Shown: positions 53,801 to 64,000, counted from the stretch's first letter. The stretch: DNA of 64,000 nucleotides from Streptococcus urinalis 2285-97 (GCF_000188055.2 NZ_AEUZ02000001.1:1130001-1194000), one strand, 5' to 3'. The notes: generated from the letters alone by a model not told the origin. Numbers and translations are program-made.

Positions 53801-53836
53801 TTAAAAAAAAAAGAACTTCTATAAACCGAAGTTCTT
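53801..53836 (-). terminator. ciaRH terminator
   Basis: AAGAACTT (53811-53818) pairs with AAGTTCTT (53829-53836). On the minus strand a run of ten T residues follows. It lies directly after the ciaH stop. Confidence 0.8.
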
Positions 53837-55141
53837 TTAAATTCTCACTTCAAAAACAGTTCCTTTGGGTTTATTATCTTTGACTTCAATTGTTCCTTTA
53901 AGCGATTCTACAATTTGATATGCTAAAGAAAGGCCTAGTCCAAAACCACCTTTTTGACGTGTTCTAGCTTTATCAACCCTATAAAAACGATCAAATATCT
54001 TTTTCTTATCTGCTTCATTAATGCCTGGTCCATCATCTTTAATAGTAAAATAGAACAACTTGTCACTTGCATCTATTGTAATACTAATATGGCCATCTTC
54101 TTCCGTGTATTTCATTGCGTTATCAAACAAAATAGTCATTAATTGTTTTAATAGTGTTTTATCAGATTTGATTGATTTGGATAACAAATTTGTAACTGTT
54201 AAATGTTTGCCATTATCTTCAGCTATTAACTCATAATTTTTAAAAATATCATCAAAGAAAGTAGGATTAATTTGTGCTAATTCAGGTTTTAAACCATCGT
54301 CTCTTCGCGCTAAGTTTAATAAATTAGTTGTTAAAATCCGCATATTTCTTACTTCTTCTAAACTTGAAGCAATGCTTTCACTATTATCAATAATAGTCGT
54401 CTCGGGTTTTCTAAAAAGAGACTCTAGGCGGTTTTGCAAGACAGCTAATGGTGTCCTTAACTCATGACTAGCATTTTCAACAAATTCTTTTTGTTTTTCA
54501 TAACTTTCTAATATTGGTTTTCGACTCCAGTTTGCTAAATATATACTAGCACCAATTGAAATTAGCCAGAAAATCACCATGATAATGATAATAATTTTTT
54601 CATATCTTGTATTTGCCTCTTCTAGTTGTTCTACGTTTACAACAACCATCATGTAAGCAATTTCAGGATAGTTTGGGCTCTTAATTTTTAGGGTTATGGT
54701 ATGGTATGTTTCCTCATGCCCATATAAATTAGTCGAGCTTGTCGTGACAATTTCATTTAAAACACGTCTATGCAAACTAAATGAATGAAAGGCACTGAAG
54801 GTATCAAATGGATTTAAAACGGTACCGTCTTTAGAAAAAAGAACAATATCCATATTAGCAGTCAAATCATTTAAAGGTTTTGCTTTTTCATTACTTGAGG
54901 TATTTGGCTTATCAGAACTACCGTAAAGTGATATCATTCTTTCCATTGTTTTTTCAGCATAATCTGTGGCATTATTTGATACTGATTTCAAACTAGAATC
55001 TGCACTTGAATAAACACCAAACTTCATTATTTGTAAAATGAGAATCGTCATTACTAAAAAGATACCTGTGAAGACAGTAAAAAAATGAAAAAAATGACTA
55101 AATGTACCTGATTTTAGATTTTTTGAAACTTTAGTCAGCAT
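53837..55141 (-). CDS. ciaH: Sensor histidine kinase CiaH
   Basis: A 434-aa membrane kinase pairing with CiaR, controlling competence, cell-wall stress and virulence genes in streptococci. Two membrane helices (~18-40 and ~182-204) flank an extracellular sensor domain. H-box [14 protein letters not shown] (~222), N-box [13 protein letters not shown], and G-boxes DDGPGI and GFGLGLSLA follow. Its start overlaps ciaR by 11 nt. Complete, so signalling should be intact. Confidence 0.93.
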   Translation of the reverse strand: MLTKVSKNLKSGTFSHFFHFFTVFTGIFLVMTILILQIMKFGVYSSADSSLKSVSNNATDYAEKTMERMISLYGSSDKPNTSSNEKAKPLNDLTANMDIVLFSKDGTVLNPFDTFSAFHSFSLHRRVLNEIVTTSSTNLYGHEETYHTITLKIKSPNYPEIAYMMVVVNVEQLEEANTRYEKIIIIIMVIFWLISIGASIYLANWSRKPILESYEKQKEFVENASHELRTPLAVLQNRLESLFRKPETTIIDNSESIASSLEEVRNMRILTTNLLNLARRDDGLKPELAQINPTFFDDIFKNYELIAEDNGKHLTVTNLLSKSIKSDKTLLKQLMTILFDNAMKYTEEDGHISITIDASDKLFYFTIKDDGPGINEADKKKIFDRFYRVDKARTRQKGGFGLGLSLAYQIVESLKGTIEVKDNKPKGTVFEVRI

Positions 55142-55805
55142 TTTTTAGCATATACCCCACACTGCGTAATGTTTGTAAATCATTCCCAAATTTAGTGCCT
55201 TTTAGTTTTTTACGAATTTTTGAAACATAAACTTCAACTACAGAAATTGTTGTGTCACTATCAAATCCCCAGATTCTATCAAAAATTTGAGATTTAGGCA
55301 AAATGACATTTTGATTTTGTAAAAAATAGACTAGTAGATCAAATTCTTTTCCTAGAAATTCAATTTCATTGCCATCAACTAAGGCTAGTTTCCTAGAAGT
55401 ATCAATTACCAAATCTCCATAAGTTAGATTGGAATCGTTATACTTACCTGAACGTTTCAGTAATGCTTGAATTCTCATTTTTAGTTCTTCAAGATAAAAT
55501 GGTTTGGTCAAATAATCATCAGCGCCAAGCTCAAAACCGTGACCTTTATCGTCTAATGCTTCTTTGGCAGTCATAATAAGAACAGGTGTTGAAATTCCTT
55601 TTTCGCGAAGTTCTTTTAGTACTTGAAAACCATTTTTTTCAGGCAACATCAAATCTAAAAGTATGAGGTCGTAAACACCACTTTCAGCTTCGTAAAGACC
55701 TTCTTCACCGTCAAACACTTGTAAAACATCAGCAAAATCATCTAAAAAGTCAAAAACAGAATTAGATAAACTTAAATCGTCTTCAATTAATAATATCTTT
55801 ATCAT
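55131..55805 (-). CDS. ciaR: Response regulator CiaR
   Basis: A 224-aa OmpR-type regulator. Receiver phospho-Asp in [13 protein letters not shown] (~51), Lys in TKPFYLEEL (~101), and C-terminal winged helix ([13 protein letters not shown]). Start ATG 55805 after AGGAGAG. A promoter TGCGAT-N17-TATAAT lies upstream (about 55820-55860). The direct-repeat site TTTAAG-N5-TTTAAG known for CiaR was not clearly seen here. Confidence 0.93.
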   Translation of the reverse strand: MIKILLIEDDLSLSNSVFDFLDDFADVLQVFDGEEGLYEAESGVYDLILLDLMLPEKNGFQVLKELREKGISTPVLIMTAKEALDDKGHGFELGADDYLTKPFYLEELKMRIQALLKRSGKYNDSNLTYGDLVIDTSRKLALVDGNEIEFLGKEFDLLVYFLQNQNVILPKSQIFDRIWGFDSDTTISVVEVYVSKIRKKLKGTKFGNDLQTLRSVGYMLKNAD

Positions 55806-55874
55806 ATCAGTCTCTCCTATACACACTATTATATCATTTTTACTTACAATATCGCATTTACCTTAACTTAACCT

Positions 55875-55907
55875 AAAAAACTACTAGGCATGCCTAGTAG
55901 TTTTTTT
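55875..55907. terminator. Terminator of the pst-phoU-pepN transcript
   Basis: CTACTAGGCA (55881-55890) is the exact complement of TGCCTAGTAG (55891-55900), flanked by six A and seven T residues. It follows the pepN stop on the minus strand and could also act in the other direction. Confidence 0.85.
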
Positions 55908-55908
55908 C

Positions 55909-58446
55909 TTAATATTGTCTAAGAGAATACTCCACAGTATCTTTTTGCTGGTTCATGAGTTTAAGTTTTGCAGTAATTTCATTGATTCCCATAACGATAT
56001 TTCTACTGATAGCCATATCATCTAATTGAGGTTGGAAGAAGTCTTTAAATTCTGTTAATCTCACTTTTGTTTTGAAATGTGAAGCTGGATAAATGACAAA
56101 TTTATCAAAACTCATATCTCCTCCAAGTGAATCTTTAATCCATTCCCAATTAGTTCGTGCCCAATCCCAAACATAATCTTGAGTAAAATCATGACTTAAT
56201 AATGCATTATACCAAGAAGACAAATCTTGAGGTTTAATAATATCTTTATCCTTCAAGCTAACTAAAATACGACTGATAGTTTCATGTGATTTCGTATAAG
56301 CTAAAGCCATTGTGATATCAATTCTAATATTATTGTCTTTTGTATTAACATAGTTTTCAAAATAAGTTTGAATTAATGCATCACTTTCATGATGTTTGAT
56401 TTGATTAATCAATACAAACCGTCTAAGAGCAGCAGGAATCTCATTAAATGAATTTTGATACTCTGTATAGATGTTATCAAGAAACTGGCTGGTTTCCAGA
56501 TGATCTGTAAATAAGAGTTGCGATAACATAATCCGACGAATCATTTCATCTTCATCAGATTCATCGGCATGTTTTTCAAATCCTAATCTCTTAAGATCAG
56601 ATAAGAAAATAGCATTAACGATATGTTTCAACGACTGTTCTTCTGCCGAACCGTCATCAACGAAATCTTTCAGTGCTGAAATAATTTGACTAATAGCTGA
56701 TGCTTCCAAATAAGATTTAGCTTCAGTTAATTCTGCAACGACAGGTATTAGATCCGCATAAACTTCTCTACCACTCTCTGAAAGGAGTCTTCTTTCTTGT
56801 AAGACTTGTGCTTTAGATGTTTTGTCAAGTTGAGAAAATTCTTTCAGAATTTCAAGGAACAATGGCCCTTTATAATTAGAAATAAAGTGCGCTGTATTTT
56901 CAGTATTGAAACGTAAAGCACCTTTATACTTTTTTAATAATTGATCAAAATTTGGAATAATGATTTCTTTTTGGTTCAATGTTTCAGGAATTTCTTCCCA
57001 TGTTGCATTTAATGGAATTGGCCAAACTCTGTCTTTATTTTCACCTTCTCCAATAAAGAACTGTTCTTGACTAATAACAAGATTATTGTCAACCACTTCA
57101 GCTGTAACAACTGGATAACCAGGTTGTTCTAACCATGCATCCATAAAGCTTGAAACGTCTTTTCCTGAAGTTTCACTTAAGGCACGCCATAAGTCTTGTC
57201 CAATAGTATTATGGTACTGATGACGTTCAAAATACACTTTTAAGCCAGCTGCAAAGTCTTTATCACCAAGCCAACGTCTTAACATATGCATTAAACGACT
57301 ACCTTTGGCATATACGATAGCAGGGTCAAATAAAGTATTGATTTCATCAGGATGGTTAACAGTAACATGTACAGATTGAACACCATCAGTAGCATCACGT
57401 TTTAATGCTAATGGTACACCACTCGTTTGGAAATCTTCAAAGATATTCCAATCAGGTTCAATAGCATCTACAGAAACATATTCCATCATATTGGCAAAAC
57501 TTTCGTTTAACCATAGATCATCCCACCATTTCATTGTAACTAAGTTACCGAACCATTGATGCGCAATTTCATGTGCTACAACTAATGCTACTTGTTGACG
57601 ACTTGATACTGTCGAATTTTTGTCAACTAATAAATAGATTTCTCTATAGGTGATCAATCCCCAATTCTCCATAGCTCCAGCAGAAAAATCTGGTAAACCG
57701 ACATGGAAAGAATGTGGAATAGGGTATTTGACCCCAAAATAATTTTCGTAAAAATCAATAACTCTGACAGCGATGTCAAGTGAGAAATCAACTGAAGTCA
57801 ATGGATGTGATGTTGTTGCATATACACCAACACTAGTTCCGTTTTTTGTTTTAGCTACTTTACCGTGTAATTCTCCAAAAGCAAAGGCCAAAAGGTAAGA
57901 AGACATTCGTGGAGTCGTTTCAAACGTCCAAAGACCCGTTTCTTCACGAAGTGAAACATTACTTTCAGGCATATTAGAAAGACAAACTTCACCTTCTTTT
58001 TGATCAAATTTTAGACTTAAATCAAATGTTGCTTTAGCTTCAGGCTCATCAATACATGGAAAAGCTTCACGGGCAAAATGACTTTCAAACTGTGTTGAAA
58101 TAATTTCTTTTCGTTGTCCATCAATTTGATAGTAAGAAGGATAAATCCCAGTCATATTATCAGTAATATGACCAGAGAATTCAATAACAAGCGTCATCAT
58201 GCCCGTATCAGGTAAATCAACGTGGATTGAATCATTTTCATCATCTACTGAAAATTGTAGTTCTTCGTTATCAAGCAATATAGAAGTAACTATCAAGTCT
58301 TTTTGGTGAAGTGAAATATGATAATCCAATGCTTCTCCATTAATAGCAACATTACCTAAAAAAGATTTTGTTTCACGATTAATATCCAAGAAGATATTGT
58401 AATTTTCAGGTACAAATTTTTGGACATAATGTTCTACAGATTTCAT
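55909..58446 (-). CDS. pepN: Lysyl/X-prolyl-type aminopeptidase N (M1 family)
   Basis: An 845-aa cytosolic zinc aminopeptidase cleaving N-terminal residues from peptides. GAMENWGLITYRE (~219) and HEIAHQWFGN (~291, HExxH) with the distal Glu in NESFANMME (~312) are intact. A long C-terminal helical domain (~530-845) is complete. Start ATG 58446. It is 9 nt from phoU, so it is co-transcribed with the phosphate operon and closes it at the palindromic terminator. Confidence 0.95.
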   Translation of the reverse strand: MKSVEHYVQKFVPENYNIFLDINRETKSFLGNVAINGEALDYHISLHQKDLIVTSILLDNEELQFSVDDENDSIHVDLPDTGMMTLVIEFSGHITDNMTGIYPSYYQIDGQRKEIISTQFESHFAREAFPCIDEPEAKATFDLSLKFDQKEGEVCLSNMPESNVSLREETGLWTFETTPRMSSYLLAFAFGELHGKVAKTKNGTSVGVYATTSHPLTSVDFSLDIAVRVIDFYENYFGVKYPIPHSFHVGLPDFSAGAMENWGLITYREIYLLVDKNSTVSSRQQVALVVAHEIAHQWFGNLVTMKWWDDLWLNESFANMMEYVSVDAIEPDWNIFEDFQTSGVPLALKRDATDGVQSVHVTVNHPDEINTLFDPAIVYAKGSRLMHMLRRWLGDKDFAAGLKVYFERHQYHNTIGQDLWRALSETSGKDVSSFMDAWLEQPGYPVVTAEVVDNNLVISQEQFFIGEGENKDRVWPIPLNATWEEIPETLNQKEIIIPNFDQLLKKYKGALRFNTENTAHFISNYKGPLFLEILKEFSQLDKTSKAQVLQERRLLSESGREVYADLIPVVAELTEAKSYLEASAISQIISALKDFVDDGSAEEQSLKHIVNAIFLSDLKRLGFEKHADESDEDEMIRRIMLSQLLFTDHLETSQFLDNIYTEYQNSFNEIPAALRRFVLINQIKHHESDALIQTYFENYVNTKDNNIRIDITMALAYTKSHETISRILVSLKDKDIIKPQDLSSWYNALLSHDFTQDYVWDWARTNWEWIKDSLGGDMSFDKFVIYPASHFKTKVRLTEFKDFFQPQLDDMAISRNIVMGINEITAKLKLMNQQKDTVEYSLRQY

Positions 58447-58455
58447 AAAACTCCT

Positions 58456-59109
58456 TTATAATTCGATGATTTTTCCGGTTTTTAAGTAAACTACCCATTC
58501 ACATATATTTTTAGCATAATCACCAATTCGTTCTAAAAACATTAAAACTTGGAAGTATTCTTTACCAGCAAAAGCTGCATCTGGTGTTTTTCGAATTTCT
58601 TCTACTGCTAAATTTTGAATATCCCTAAAGTAATTATCAATAATTTCATCAGAAGCTGCAATTTCATAAGCTTTGTCAACATCTGCTGTGATATAGACAT
58701 TTAAAGCATCTTCTACCATGACTTTTACTGCTTTACCCATTTCATTGATTTTTTCTTCAACAACAGGGATTCTTTCTTCACCTTTCATACGAATGGTAGC
58801 TTTTGCTATTGAAGCAGCATGGTCTCCCATTCTTTCAACATCACTTGAAGCTTTCAAAACAGTAATAACTTTTCGTAAATCAATTGATACCGGTTGTTGC
58901 AGTGCGATAATTTCTAGTGATTTTTTTTCAAGTTTAGTTTCGTCAGTATTAATAACTTCATCGTTTTCAATAACATTTTTGGCTAAATCTCTGTCATGGC
59001 TAACAAAAGCTCGAACTGAACGATTAATCTGGCCAAGGACTTCTGTACCCATTGAATAAAATTGATTATGCAATTTATCCAATTCTTCTTCAAATTTTGT
59101 TCTTAACAT
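58456..59109 (-). CDS. phoU: Phosphate signalling protein PhoU
   Basis: A 217-aa helical protein of two PhoU repeats, linking Pst transport to phosphate control. The metal-binding E/D-rich motifs (ASSDVERMGDHAASIA at ~90 and MFLERIGDYAKNICEW at ~190) are conserved. It sits downstream of pstB1 with a 37-nt gap. No PhoR/PhoB-like pair is in this window. Confidence 0.94.
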   Translation of the reverse strand: MLRTKFEEELDKLHNQFYSMGTEVLGQINRSVRAFVSHDRDLAKNVIENDEVINTDETKLEKKSLEIIALQQPVSIDLRKVITVLKASSDVERMGDHAASIAKATIRMKGEERIPVVEEKINEMGKAVKVMVEDALNVYITADVDKAYEIAASDEIIDNYFRDIQNLAVEEIRKTPDAAFAGKEYFQVLMFLERIGDYAKNICEWVVYLKTGKIIEL

Positions 59110-59146
59110 ATTAGGTATCTCTTTCTTTCAAAATACTTTTTAATTT

Positions 59147-59905
59147 TTAACCAAACTTACCAGAAATATAGTCTTCTGTTTCTTTTCGTTTAGGGTTCAT
59201 AAACATTGATTTCGTATTGCCAAATTCTAACAAATCGCCACCTAAGAAGAAGCCTGTTTTATCAGAAATACGTGAAGCTTGTTGCATTGATCTTGTCACG
59301 ACAACCATCGTATAATCTTTTTTCAAGGTAAATAAGGTATCTTCAATTTTTCCTGCAGAAATAGGATCAAGTGCCGATGTCGGTTCATCTAGTAAAATAA
59401 TTTTTGGACTGGTAGCAAGAACACGAGCAATACAAACACGTTGCTGCTGTCCACCTGACAAACCTAATGCTGAGTCATGAAGTCGATCTTTAACTTCATC
59501 CCAAATTGATGCACCAATCAAAGATGACTCTACTGCCTCATCTAATACTTTTTTATCATTAATGCCTTTTAATCTTAAGCCATAAACAACATTTTCATAA
59601 ATGGTCATTGGAAAAGGATTTGGTTGTTGAAAAACCATTCCAATTTCTTTTCTAAGATCAACAGTATCTGTTCTAGGACTATATATATTATGACCATTAT
59701 AAACAATGGAACCAGTCGTTGTTACTTCAGGATTTAAATCGTTCATACGGTTAATAGAACGTAAAAGCGTTGATTTACCTGATCCTGAAGGTCCAATTAA
59801 AGCCGTTATTTCATTTTCAATAAAATCTACAGAAACCTTATTAAGGACTTTCTTCTTGTTATAGTAAACAGATAAATCATTTACTTTTAGAATAGGTTCT
59901 GACAT
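59147..59905 (-). CDS. pstB: Phosphate ABC transporter ATPase, second copy
   Basis: A 252-aa ATPase of the Pst importer, one of two copies here. Walker [14 protein letters not shown] (~37), signature LSGGQQQRV and Walker [13 protein letters not shown] are complete. The H-loop, normally VTHNMQQA, reads VTRSMQQA, replacing the conserved histidine with arginine-serine. Such a change usually lowers ATP hydrolysis, so the copies may differ in activity. 15 nt downstream of the other pstB. Confidence 0.9.
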   Translation of the reverse strand: MSEPILKVNDLSVYYNKKKVLNKVSVDFIENEITALIGPSGSGKSTLLRSINRMNDLNPEVTTTGSIVYNGHNIYSPRTDTVDLRKEIGMVFQQPNPFPMTIYENVVYGLRLKGINDKKVLDEAVESSLIGASIWDEVKDRLHDSALGLSGGQQQRVCIARVLATSPKIILLDEPTSALDPISAGKIEDTLFTLKKDYTMVVVTRSMQQASRISDKTGFFLGGDLLEFGNTKSMFMNPKRKETEDYISGKFG

Positions 59906-59920
59906 GAATGATTTTCCTTT

Positions 59921-60724
59921 CTAACCAAAATGTCCAGAGACATAGTCATTTGTTGTTTGACAACGTGCATTTTGGAAAACATTTTTAGTTTTATCGTATT
60001 CAATTAAATCGCCTAAATAGAAAAAGGCAGTATAATCACTTGCACGAGCTGCTTGTTGCATGTTATGCGTTACAATAATAATGGTATAGTTCTTTTTAAG
60101 TTCAAACATCGTTTCTTCGAGTTGCATTGTTGCAATTGGGTCTAAGGCTGAAGCAGGCTCATCCATAAGAAGAATATCAGGTTTAACTGCAATAGCTCTA
60201 GCAATACAAAGACGTTGTTGTTGACCACCTGATAAAGTGAATGCAGATTTGTGCAAATCGTCTTTGACCTGTTCCCAAAGAGCAGCTTGTTTTAAAGAAG
60301 TTTCAACAATCTCATCCAAGACTTTTTTATCTTTGATACCAGCTCTTTCATATGCAAAAGTAATATTACGATAGATTGACTTAGCAAATGGATTTGGTCT
60401 TTGAAATACCATACCGATATGTTTACGAATCTCATAAACATTCATATCTTTGCTATTAACATCAATTCCTTCATATAAAATTTGACCAGTAACATTAGCA
60501 ATATCAATGGTGTCATTCATGCGGTTTAGACTTCGTAAATAGGTTGACTTACCACAACCTGATGGTCCAATTAAAGCAGTAATTTTATTTTTTTCAAACT
60601 GCATATCGATTCCTTTGATAGCTTCTTTACCACCATAATAAACATGTAAATCTTTTGTAGCTAAAGCTATGTTATCGTCAGGAAAAGTAAGGATATGCCT
60701 TTCGTTCCAGTTATATTCTGTCAT
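59921..60724 (-). CDS. pstB: Phosphate ABC transporter ATPase, first copy
   Basis: A 267-aa ATPase with an N-terminal extension (MTEYNWNERHILTFP). Walker A GPSGCGKSTYLRS (~54), signature LSGGQQQRL, Walker B ILLMDEPASALD and H-loop VTHNMQQA are all canonical, unlike the second copy. It follows pstA by 19 nt. Probably the main energy source of the importer. Two pstB genes are usual in streptococci. Confidence 0.93.
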   Translation of the reverse strand: MTEYNWNERHILTFPDDNIALATKDLHVYYGGKEAIKGIDMQFEKNKITALIGPSGCGKSTYLRSLNRMNDTIDIANVTGQILYEGIDVNSKDMNVYEIRKHIGMVFQRPNPFAKSIYRNITFAYERAGIKDKKVLDEIVETSLKQAALWEQVKDDLHKSAFTLSGGQQQRLCIARAIAVKPDILLMDEPASALDPIATMQLEETMFELKKNYTIIIVTHNMQQAARASDYTAFFYLGDLIEYDKTKNVFQNARCQTTNDYVSGHFG

Positions 60725-60743
60725 GAGTAAATTATCTCCTAGA

Positions 60744-61631
60744 TTACTTTGCAGCCGTCATTTTAGAGTGAATTTGTTTTCCAATAAATCGAGCTGATAA
60801 GTTGAAAATTAATATAAAAATTAATAAAACAGCTGCACTTCCGGCTGAAACTAATGTTCCATCAGGAATTGTTCCTTCACTGTTAACCTTCCAAATATGA
60901 ACAGCTAATGTTTCAGATTGACGGAAAATTGAAATTGGACTTGTGACACTTAATGGGTTCCAGTTTGACCAATCAAGCGCAGGAGCTGATTGTCCTGCAG
61001 TGTAGATTAAGGCAGCTGCTTCACCAAAAATACGACCTGATGCCAGTACAATACCTGTAACAATTCCAGGCAAGGCTTCTGGGATAACGACATGTAAAAC
61101 AGTTTCCCATCTTGAAATTCCAAGAGCTAAACCAGCTTCACGTTGTGTATGATGAACATTTCTTAAACTGTCTTCTACGTTTCTTGTCATTTGTGGCAGA
61201 TTAAATACGGTTAGGGCTAATGCACCAGAAATGATTGAAAATCCATATTGAAATTGGACAACAAAAATAAGATAACCAAATAGTCCGACAACAACTGAAG
61301 GAAGGGATGACAAAATTTCAATACAGGTTCTTATAAAATCAGTAAGTCGACCTTTTTTAGCATACTCAGATAAATAAACACCAGCACCTAAAGAAAGTGG
61401 AATTGAAATAATGAGGGTAATTACTAGAAGGAAGAATGAATTGTAAAGCTGAATTCCAATTCCTCCACCTGCTTCATAAGAAGATGATTGTCCAGTTAAA
61501 AAATGCCAACTAATATGAGGCAAACCTCTCACAAGAATATAAAGGATAAGAGAAGCTAAGATAGCAACGATGATAGCTGCAATTGTATAAAGCAGACCAG
61601 TTGCTAATTTATCCATTTTTTTAGCGTTCAT
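60744..61631 (-). CDS. pstA: Phosphate ABC transporter permease PstA
   Basis: A 295-aa permease with six membrane helices, including a first helix near 10-35. The EAA loop (REAGLALGISRWETVLHVVI, ~175) contacts PstB. It overlaps pstC by 11 nt, with ATG 61631 inside the pstC end. Complete. Confidence 0.93.
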   Translation of the reverse strand: MNAKKMDKLATGLLYTIAAIIVAILASLILYILVRGLPHISWHFLTGQSSSYEAGGGIGIQLYNSFFLLVITLIISIPLSLGAGVYLSEYAKKGRLTDFIRTCIEILSSLPSVVVGLFGYLIFVVQFQYGFSIISGALALTVFNLPQMTRNVEDSLRNVHHTQREAGLALGISRWETVLHVVIPEALPGIVTGIVLASGRIFGEAAALIYTAGQSAPALDWSNWNPLSVTSPISIFRQSETLAVHIWKVNSEGTIPDGTLVSAGSAAVLLIFILIFNLSARFIGKQIHSKMTAAK

Positions 61632-62556
61632 AATTTCTCTTTCTCTCTTTCGTAATTAATTTAACAAGTGAATTAAAGGCTAAACTCATTAATAATAGAA
61701 CCAAGGCTAAAGACCAAAGAACATTATTTTGAACAGTTCCCATAACAGTATTACCAATACCCATGGTCAAAACAGACGTTAGAGTTGCTGCTGGCGTTGT
61801 CAAAGACGTTGGCATGACTGCAGAGTTACCGACAACCATTTGAATAGCAAGTGCTTCACCAAAAGCACGAGCCATACCAAAAATGATGGCAGTAAAAATT
61901 CCAGGTCTTGCAGCATTTAAGATAACACGCCAAATAGTTTGCCATCTTGTAGCTCCCATTGCTAAACTAGCCTCACGATAGTGTCTTGGAACTGCTCTCA
62001 AACTATCTGTTGTCATAAAAGTAACTGTCGGAAGTATCATGACAAATAAAACACAGACCCCTGATAAAATACCAAATCCTGTACCACCAAAAATAGACCT
62101 CACCAATGGTACTATGACTTGCAAACCAATAAATCCATAAACAACAGAAGGTATACCAACCAGAAGTTCAACTGCTGGTTGTAGAATTTTGGCACCATAT
62201 TTAGGTGAAATTTCTGTCATAAACACTGCTGCTCCTATTGCAAAAGGTGTTGCGATTAAAGCTGATAATATAGTAACAATGAATGAGCCTGTGATCATTG
62301 GTAGTGCACCAAGCATTGGTTTTCCATTTGAACCTTTAACACTTGGTTGCCACTCTTTTCCAAACAGAAAATCAAAAATATTAATTTTATCAACAAAGAA
62401 AGTAGATAACCCTTTTTGTGCGACAAAAATTAAAATCATTGCAACAATAAACACGATTAAACCTAAACAAAGAAAAGTTATGGTACGACCAAATGTTTCT
62501 AATCTTGAATTTTTAGAAGGTGAAGCTAATTCTTTAGCTAAATCTTGATTTTTCAT
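61621..62556 (-). CDS. pstC: Phosphate ABC transporter permease PstC
   Basis: A 311-aa permease. The EAA loop YREASLAMGATRWQTIWRVI is near 200; six helices are seen. Start ATG 62556 after AGAGAGGG; the longer frame begins within pstS. It lies 10 nt after pstS and is coupled to pstA. Confidence 0.93.
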   Translation of the reverse strand: MKNQDLAKELASPSKNSRLETFGRTITFLCLGLIVFIVAMILIFVAQKGLSTFFVDKINIFDFLFGKEWQPSVKGSNGKPMLGALPMITGSFIVTILSALIATPFAIGAAVFMTEISPKYGAKILQPAVELLVGIPSVVYGFIGLQVIVPLVRSIFGGTGFGILSGVCVLFVMILPTVTFMTTDSLRAVPRHYREASLAMGATRWQTIWRVILNAARPGIFTAIIFGMARAFGEALAIQMVVGNSAVMPTSLTTPAATLTSVLTMGIGNTVMGTVQNNVLWSLALVLLLMSLAFNSLVKLITKERKRNYER

Positions 62557-62566
62557 AATTCCCTCT

Positions 62567-63433
62567 CTACTTTGCTGACACTTTTCCATCAGCTGATTTT
62601 TTAACTTTCATATCATTGATTGAAATATATCCCATATTATGGACAATTTTCGTTTGAACTTCATCTGATTCCATGAATGTTAAAAATTCTTTAGTTAACC
62701 CTTTTGGTTGGCCTTTCGTGTACATATGTTCATAAGACCAAATTGGCCAATCATTTGTTGTTACATTTTTTGAAGTTGGCTTAAAACCATTCAATTTTGG
62801 TGTTTTCACACTGGAATCAACATAAGCAAAGGCTAAGTAAGAAATTGCTCCTGGTGTTTGAGAAACAATTGATTTTACCATTCCATTTGAATCTTGTTCT
62901 TGACTTTGCTTAGCATTTTTTCCGTCCATAACGACTGCATCAAAAGTCGCACGTGAACCAGAACTAGCAGCTCTATTAATCACTGTGATATCAATATCTT
63001 TTCCACCTAATTGTTTCCAATTAGTGTATTCACCAGTAAAAATTTTACGAAGTTGATCAGTCGTTATATTATTCACATCAACTTTTTTATTAACAATGAT
63101 TGCCATCCCAGCAACTGCAACTTGATGATCAACTAATTTTGAGGCATCTATTCCGTCTTTTTCTTCAGCAAAAAGATCACTATTCCCAATTTGAACGGCT
63201 CCAGACTGAATTTGTGAAAGACCAGTACCTGACCCACCACCTTGAACATTAATGGACTTACCAATATGATTATGCCCAAATTCATCAGCTGCTGCTTCTA
63301 CCAGAGGTTGAAGTGCTGTTGAGCCAACAGAGGTTATCGTTTCACCTTTATCAATCCACTTAGAACAAGCTGATAAACTAACCGCTGCAAATGTGGCTAA
63401 TGCTAATACCAAAAAACGTTTCTTGAGTTTCAT
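62567..63433 (-). CDS. pstS: Phosphate-binding lipoprotein PstS
   Basis: A 288-aa lipoprotein that captures phosphate outside the membrane. Signal peptide with lipobox VSLSACS (~20); phosphate-binding blocks [10 protein letters not shown] (~33), [12 protein letters not shown] (~61) and [12 protein letters not shown] (~155) are conserved. Start ATG 63433 after TAGGAAAA; the ATG at 63451 lacks a site. It is the first gene of the pst-phoU-pepN operon. The 138-nt upstream gap (63434-63571) holds its promoter, not clearly resolved. Confidence 0.93.
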   Translation of the reverse strand: MKLKKRFLVLALATFAAVSLSACSKWIDKGETITSVGSTALQPLVEAAADEFGHNHIGKSINVQGGGSGTGLSQIQSGAVQIGNSDLFAEEKDGIDASKLVDHQVAVAGMAIIVNKKVDVNNITTDQLRKIFTGEYTNWKQLGGKDIDITVINRAASSGSRATFDAVVMDGKNAKQSQEQDSNGMVKSIVSQTPGAISYLAFAYVDSSVKTPKLNGFKPTSKNVTTNDWPIWSYEHMYTKGQPKGLTKEFLTFMESDEVQTKIVHNMGYISINDMKVKKSADGKVSAK

Positions 63434-63571
63434 TTTTATTTTCCTATTCATTTTTAAACGTAAAAATTAATAATGAGAATTTTTAATTCCCATATTGAAA
63501 TAGTAACATATCATAAAGCTCTTTTAAAGCATATTTTCACTTTTAAACTTTAAAAATTGTTCAATAACAGA

Positions 63572-64000
63572 TTAAGCTTGAAAACGTAATCCTTTAGGAT
63601 AATAATTCTTCAATACATTTCCAACAACCTTTGCAAATCCTAATCCATTACCATTTACAGTCACTTGATACCATCCATTACTATATGTTTTAGATAAGGT
63701 TATGGTGCGACCTTGAACATAATCTTTATACTGTTCTATATCAATTTCAATAAACTGTACTACATCATCTGTTGTTAAAGCTAACCCTAAAGCAAATGAG
63801 GGCTCGAATCGATTTTTCTTAAATGTTCCAAGATGTAATCCATTTCTAGCAATTTTTAAGCGACTCATATCTGGGAGTCCTTTAGGCACAAGGTAAAGTT
63901 CTTGCCCAAAAACATCAAATTGACCTTCTAGAGTTATCGAAAGTGATTCCTTTTGAAAAGCCTGCCATAACTTCGCTTGATCTTTTTTTAAGTTATTTTG
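63572..64000 (-). CDS. RsmF-type rRNA cytosine methyltransferase (5' part beyond window)
   Basis: 143 C-terminal codons of an NOL1/NOP2/Sun (RsmF-like) methyltransferase. The fragment contains the C-terminal RNA-binding domains (LKIARNGLHLGTFKKNRFEPS and NGLGFAKVVGN, ending YYPKGLRFQA). The frame runs open to the right edge. The family methylates 16S rRNA cytosine with SAM. Catalytic cysteines are outside the window. Confidence 0.8.
   Translation of the reverse strand, partial: QNNLKKDQAKLWQAFQKESLSITLEGQFDVFGQELYLVPKGLPDMSRLKIARNGLHLGTFKKNRFEPSFALGLALTTDDVVQFIEIDIEQYKDYVQGRTITLSKTYSNGWYQVTVNGNGLGFAKVVGNVLKNYYPKGLRFQA

Noticed and set aside
1..64000. CRISPR arrays, tRNA or rRNA genes, insertion sequences
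   Set aside because: No regularly spaced repeats, cloverleaf-like GC-rich segments, rRNA blocks or transposase motifs were seen by eye. A tRNAscan or ISfinder run would settle weak cases.

Overview
The window is AT-rich DNA from a Streptococcus of the pyogenic group. The evidence is the CiaRH, PstSCAB2-PhoU, PepN, CoaA-RpsT, CoaB/CoaC/PanT and Fhs gene set, the sortase-type surface proteins and the asd RNA. A C5a-peptidase-like S8 protease next to fhs and the lysine-pathway genes dapA and asd recall S. uberis and its relatives, but the species cannot be fixed from sequence alone.

Layout. (1) About 1-18.85 kb is one end of an integrative and conjugative element (ICE) resembling the ICESa2603/Tn5252 group, with every gene on the minus strand. 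Read in transcription order it holds a 57-aa ORF, RepA, a 34-aa ORF, a broken cytosine methyltransferase, four accessory genes (unknown protein, Spx-like protein, small DNA-binding-like protein, CPBP protease) and the transfer module (PcfB/DUF3801, VirD4/TcpA, VirB2-like peptide, TrbL/VirB6-like protein, PrgI, VirB4, lysozyme-CHAP hydrolase). These are followed by a PBECR4-like protein, an AbiE toxin-antitoxin pair and an antigen I/II adhesin that runs off the left edge. Relaxase and integrase are not in the window. (2) 18.85-19.1 kb is the chromosome junction, with an integrase-like gene tail and its terminator. (3) 19.1-34.5 kb carries a lipid kinase, a broken aldo/keto reductase, a YtxH-like protein, an ABC-F protein, a MocR regulator, an ATP-cone protein, dapA-asd with the asd RNA, cardiolipin synthase, a broken FAD disulfide reductase and a broken S8 protease. 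(4) 34.5-42.4 kb has fhs, then a seven-gene operon for lipoylation-linked ADP-ribosylation (lipoate transferase, OYE, LLM, GcvH-L, macrodomain, SirTM, LplA). (5) 42.5-53.8 kb has coaB-coaC-panT, pgm, a nucleoside ABC importer with cdd, a methyltransferase, coaA and rpsT. (6) 53.8-64 kb has ciaRH, pepN, the pst-phoU operon and the 3' part of an RsmF-type methyltransferase gene.

Two themes stand out. First, the ICE has intrinsic terminators directly in front of the ribosome binding sites of many gene blocks, including two promoter-leader-terminator units. Full expression of the transfer genes would then require read-through, which hints at a processive antitermination or attenuation system. Second, five in-frame stop codons and one frameshift break four otherwise well-preserved genes (methyltransferase, disulfide reductase, S8 protease, aldo/keto reductase). 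This suggests recent gene decay in this lineage, or sequence errors that need checking. No rRNA, tRNA, CRISPR array or transposase was seen.
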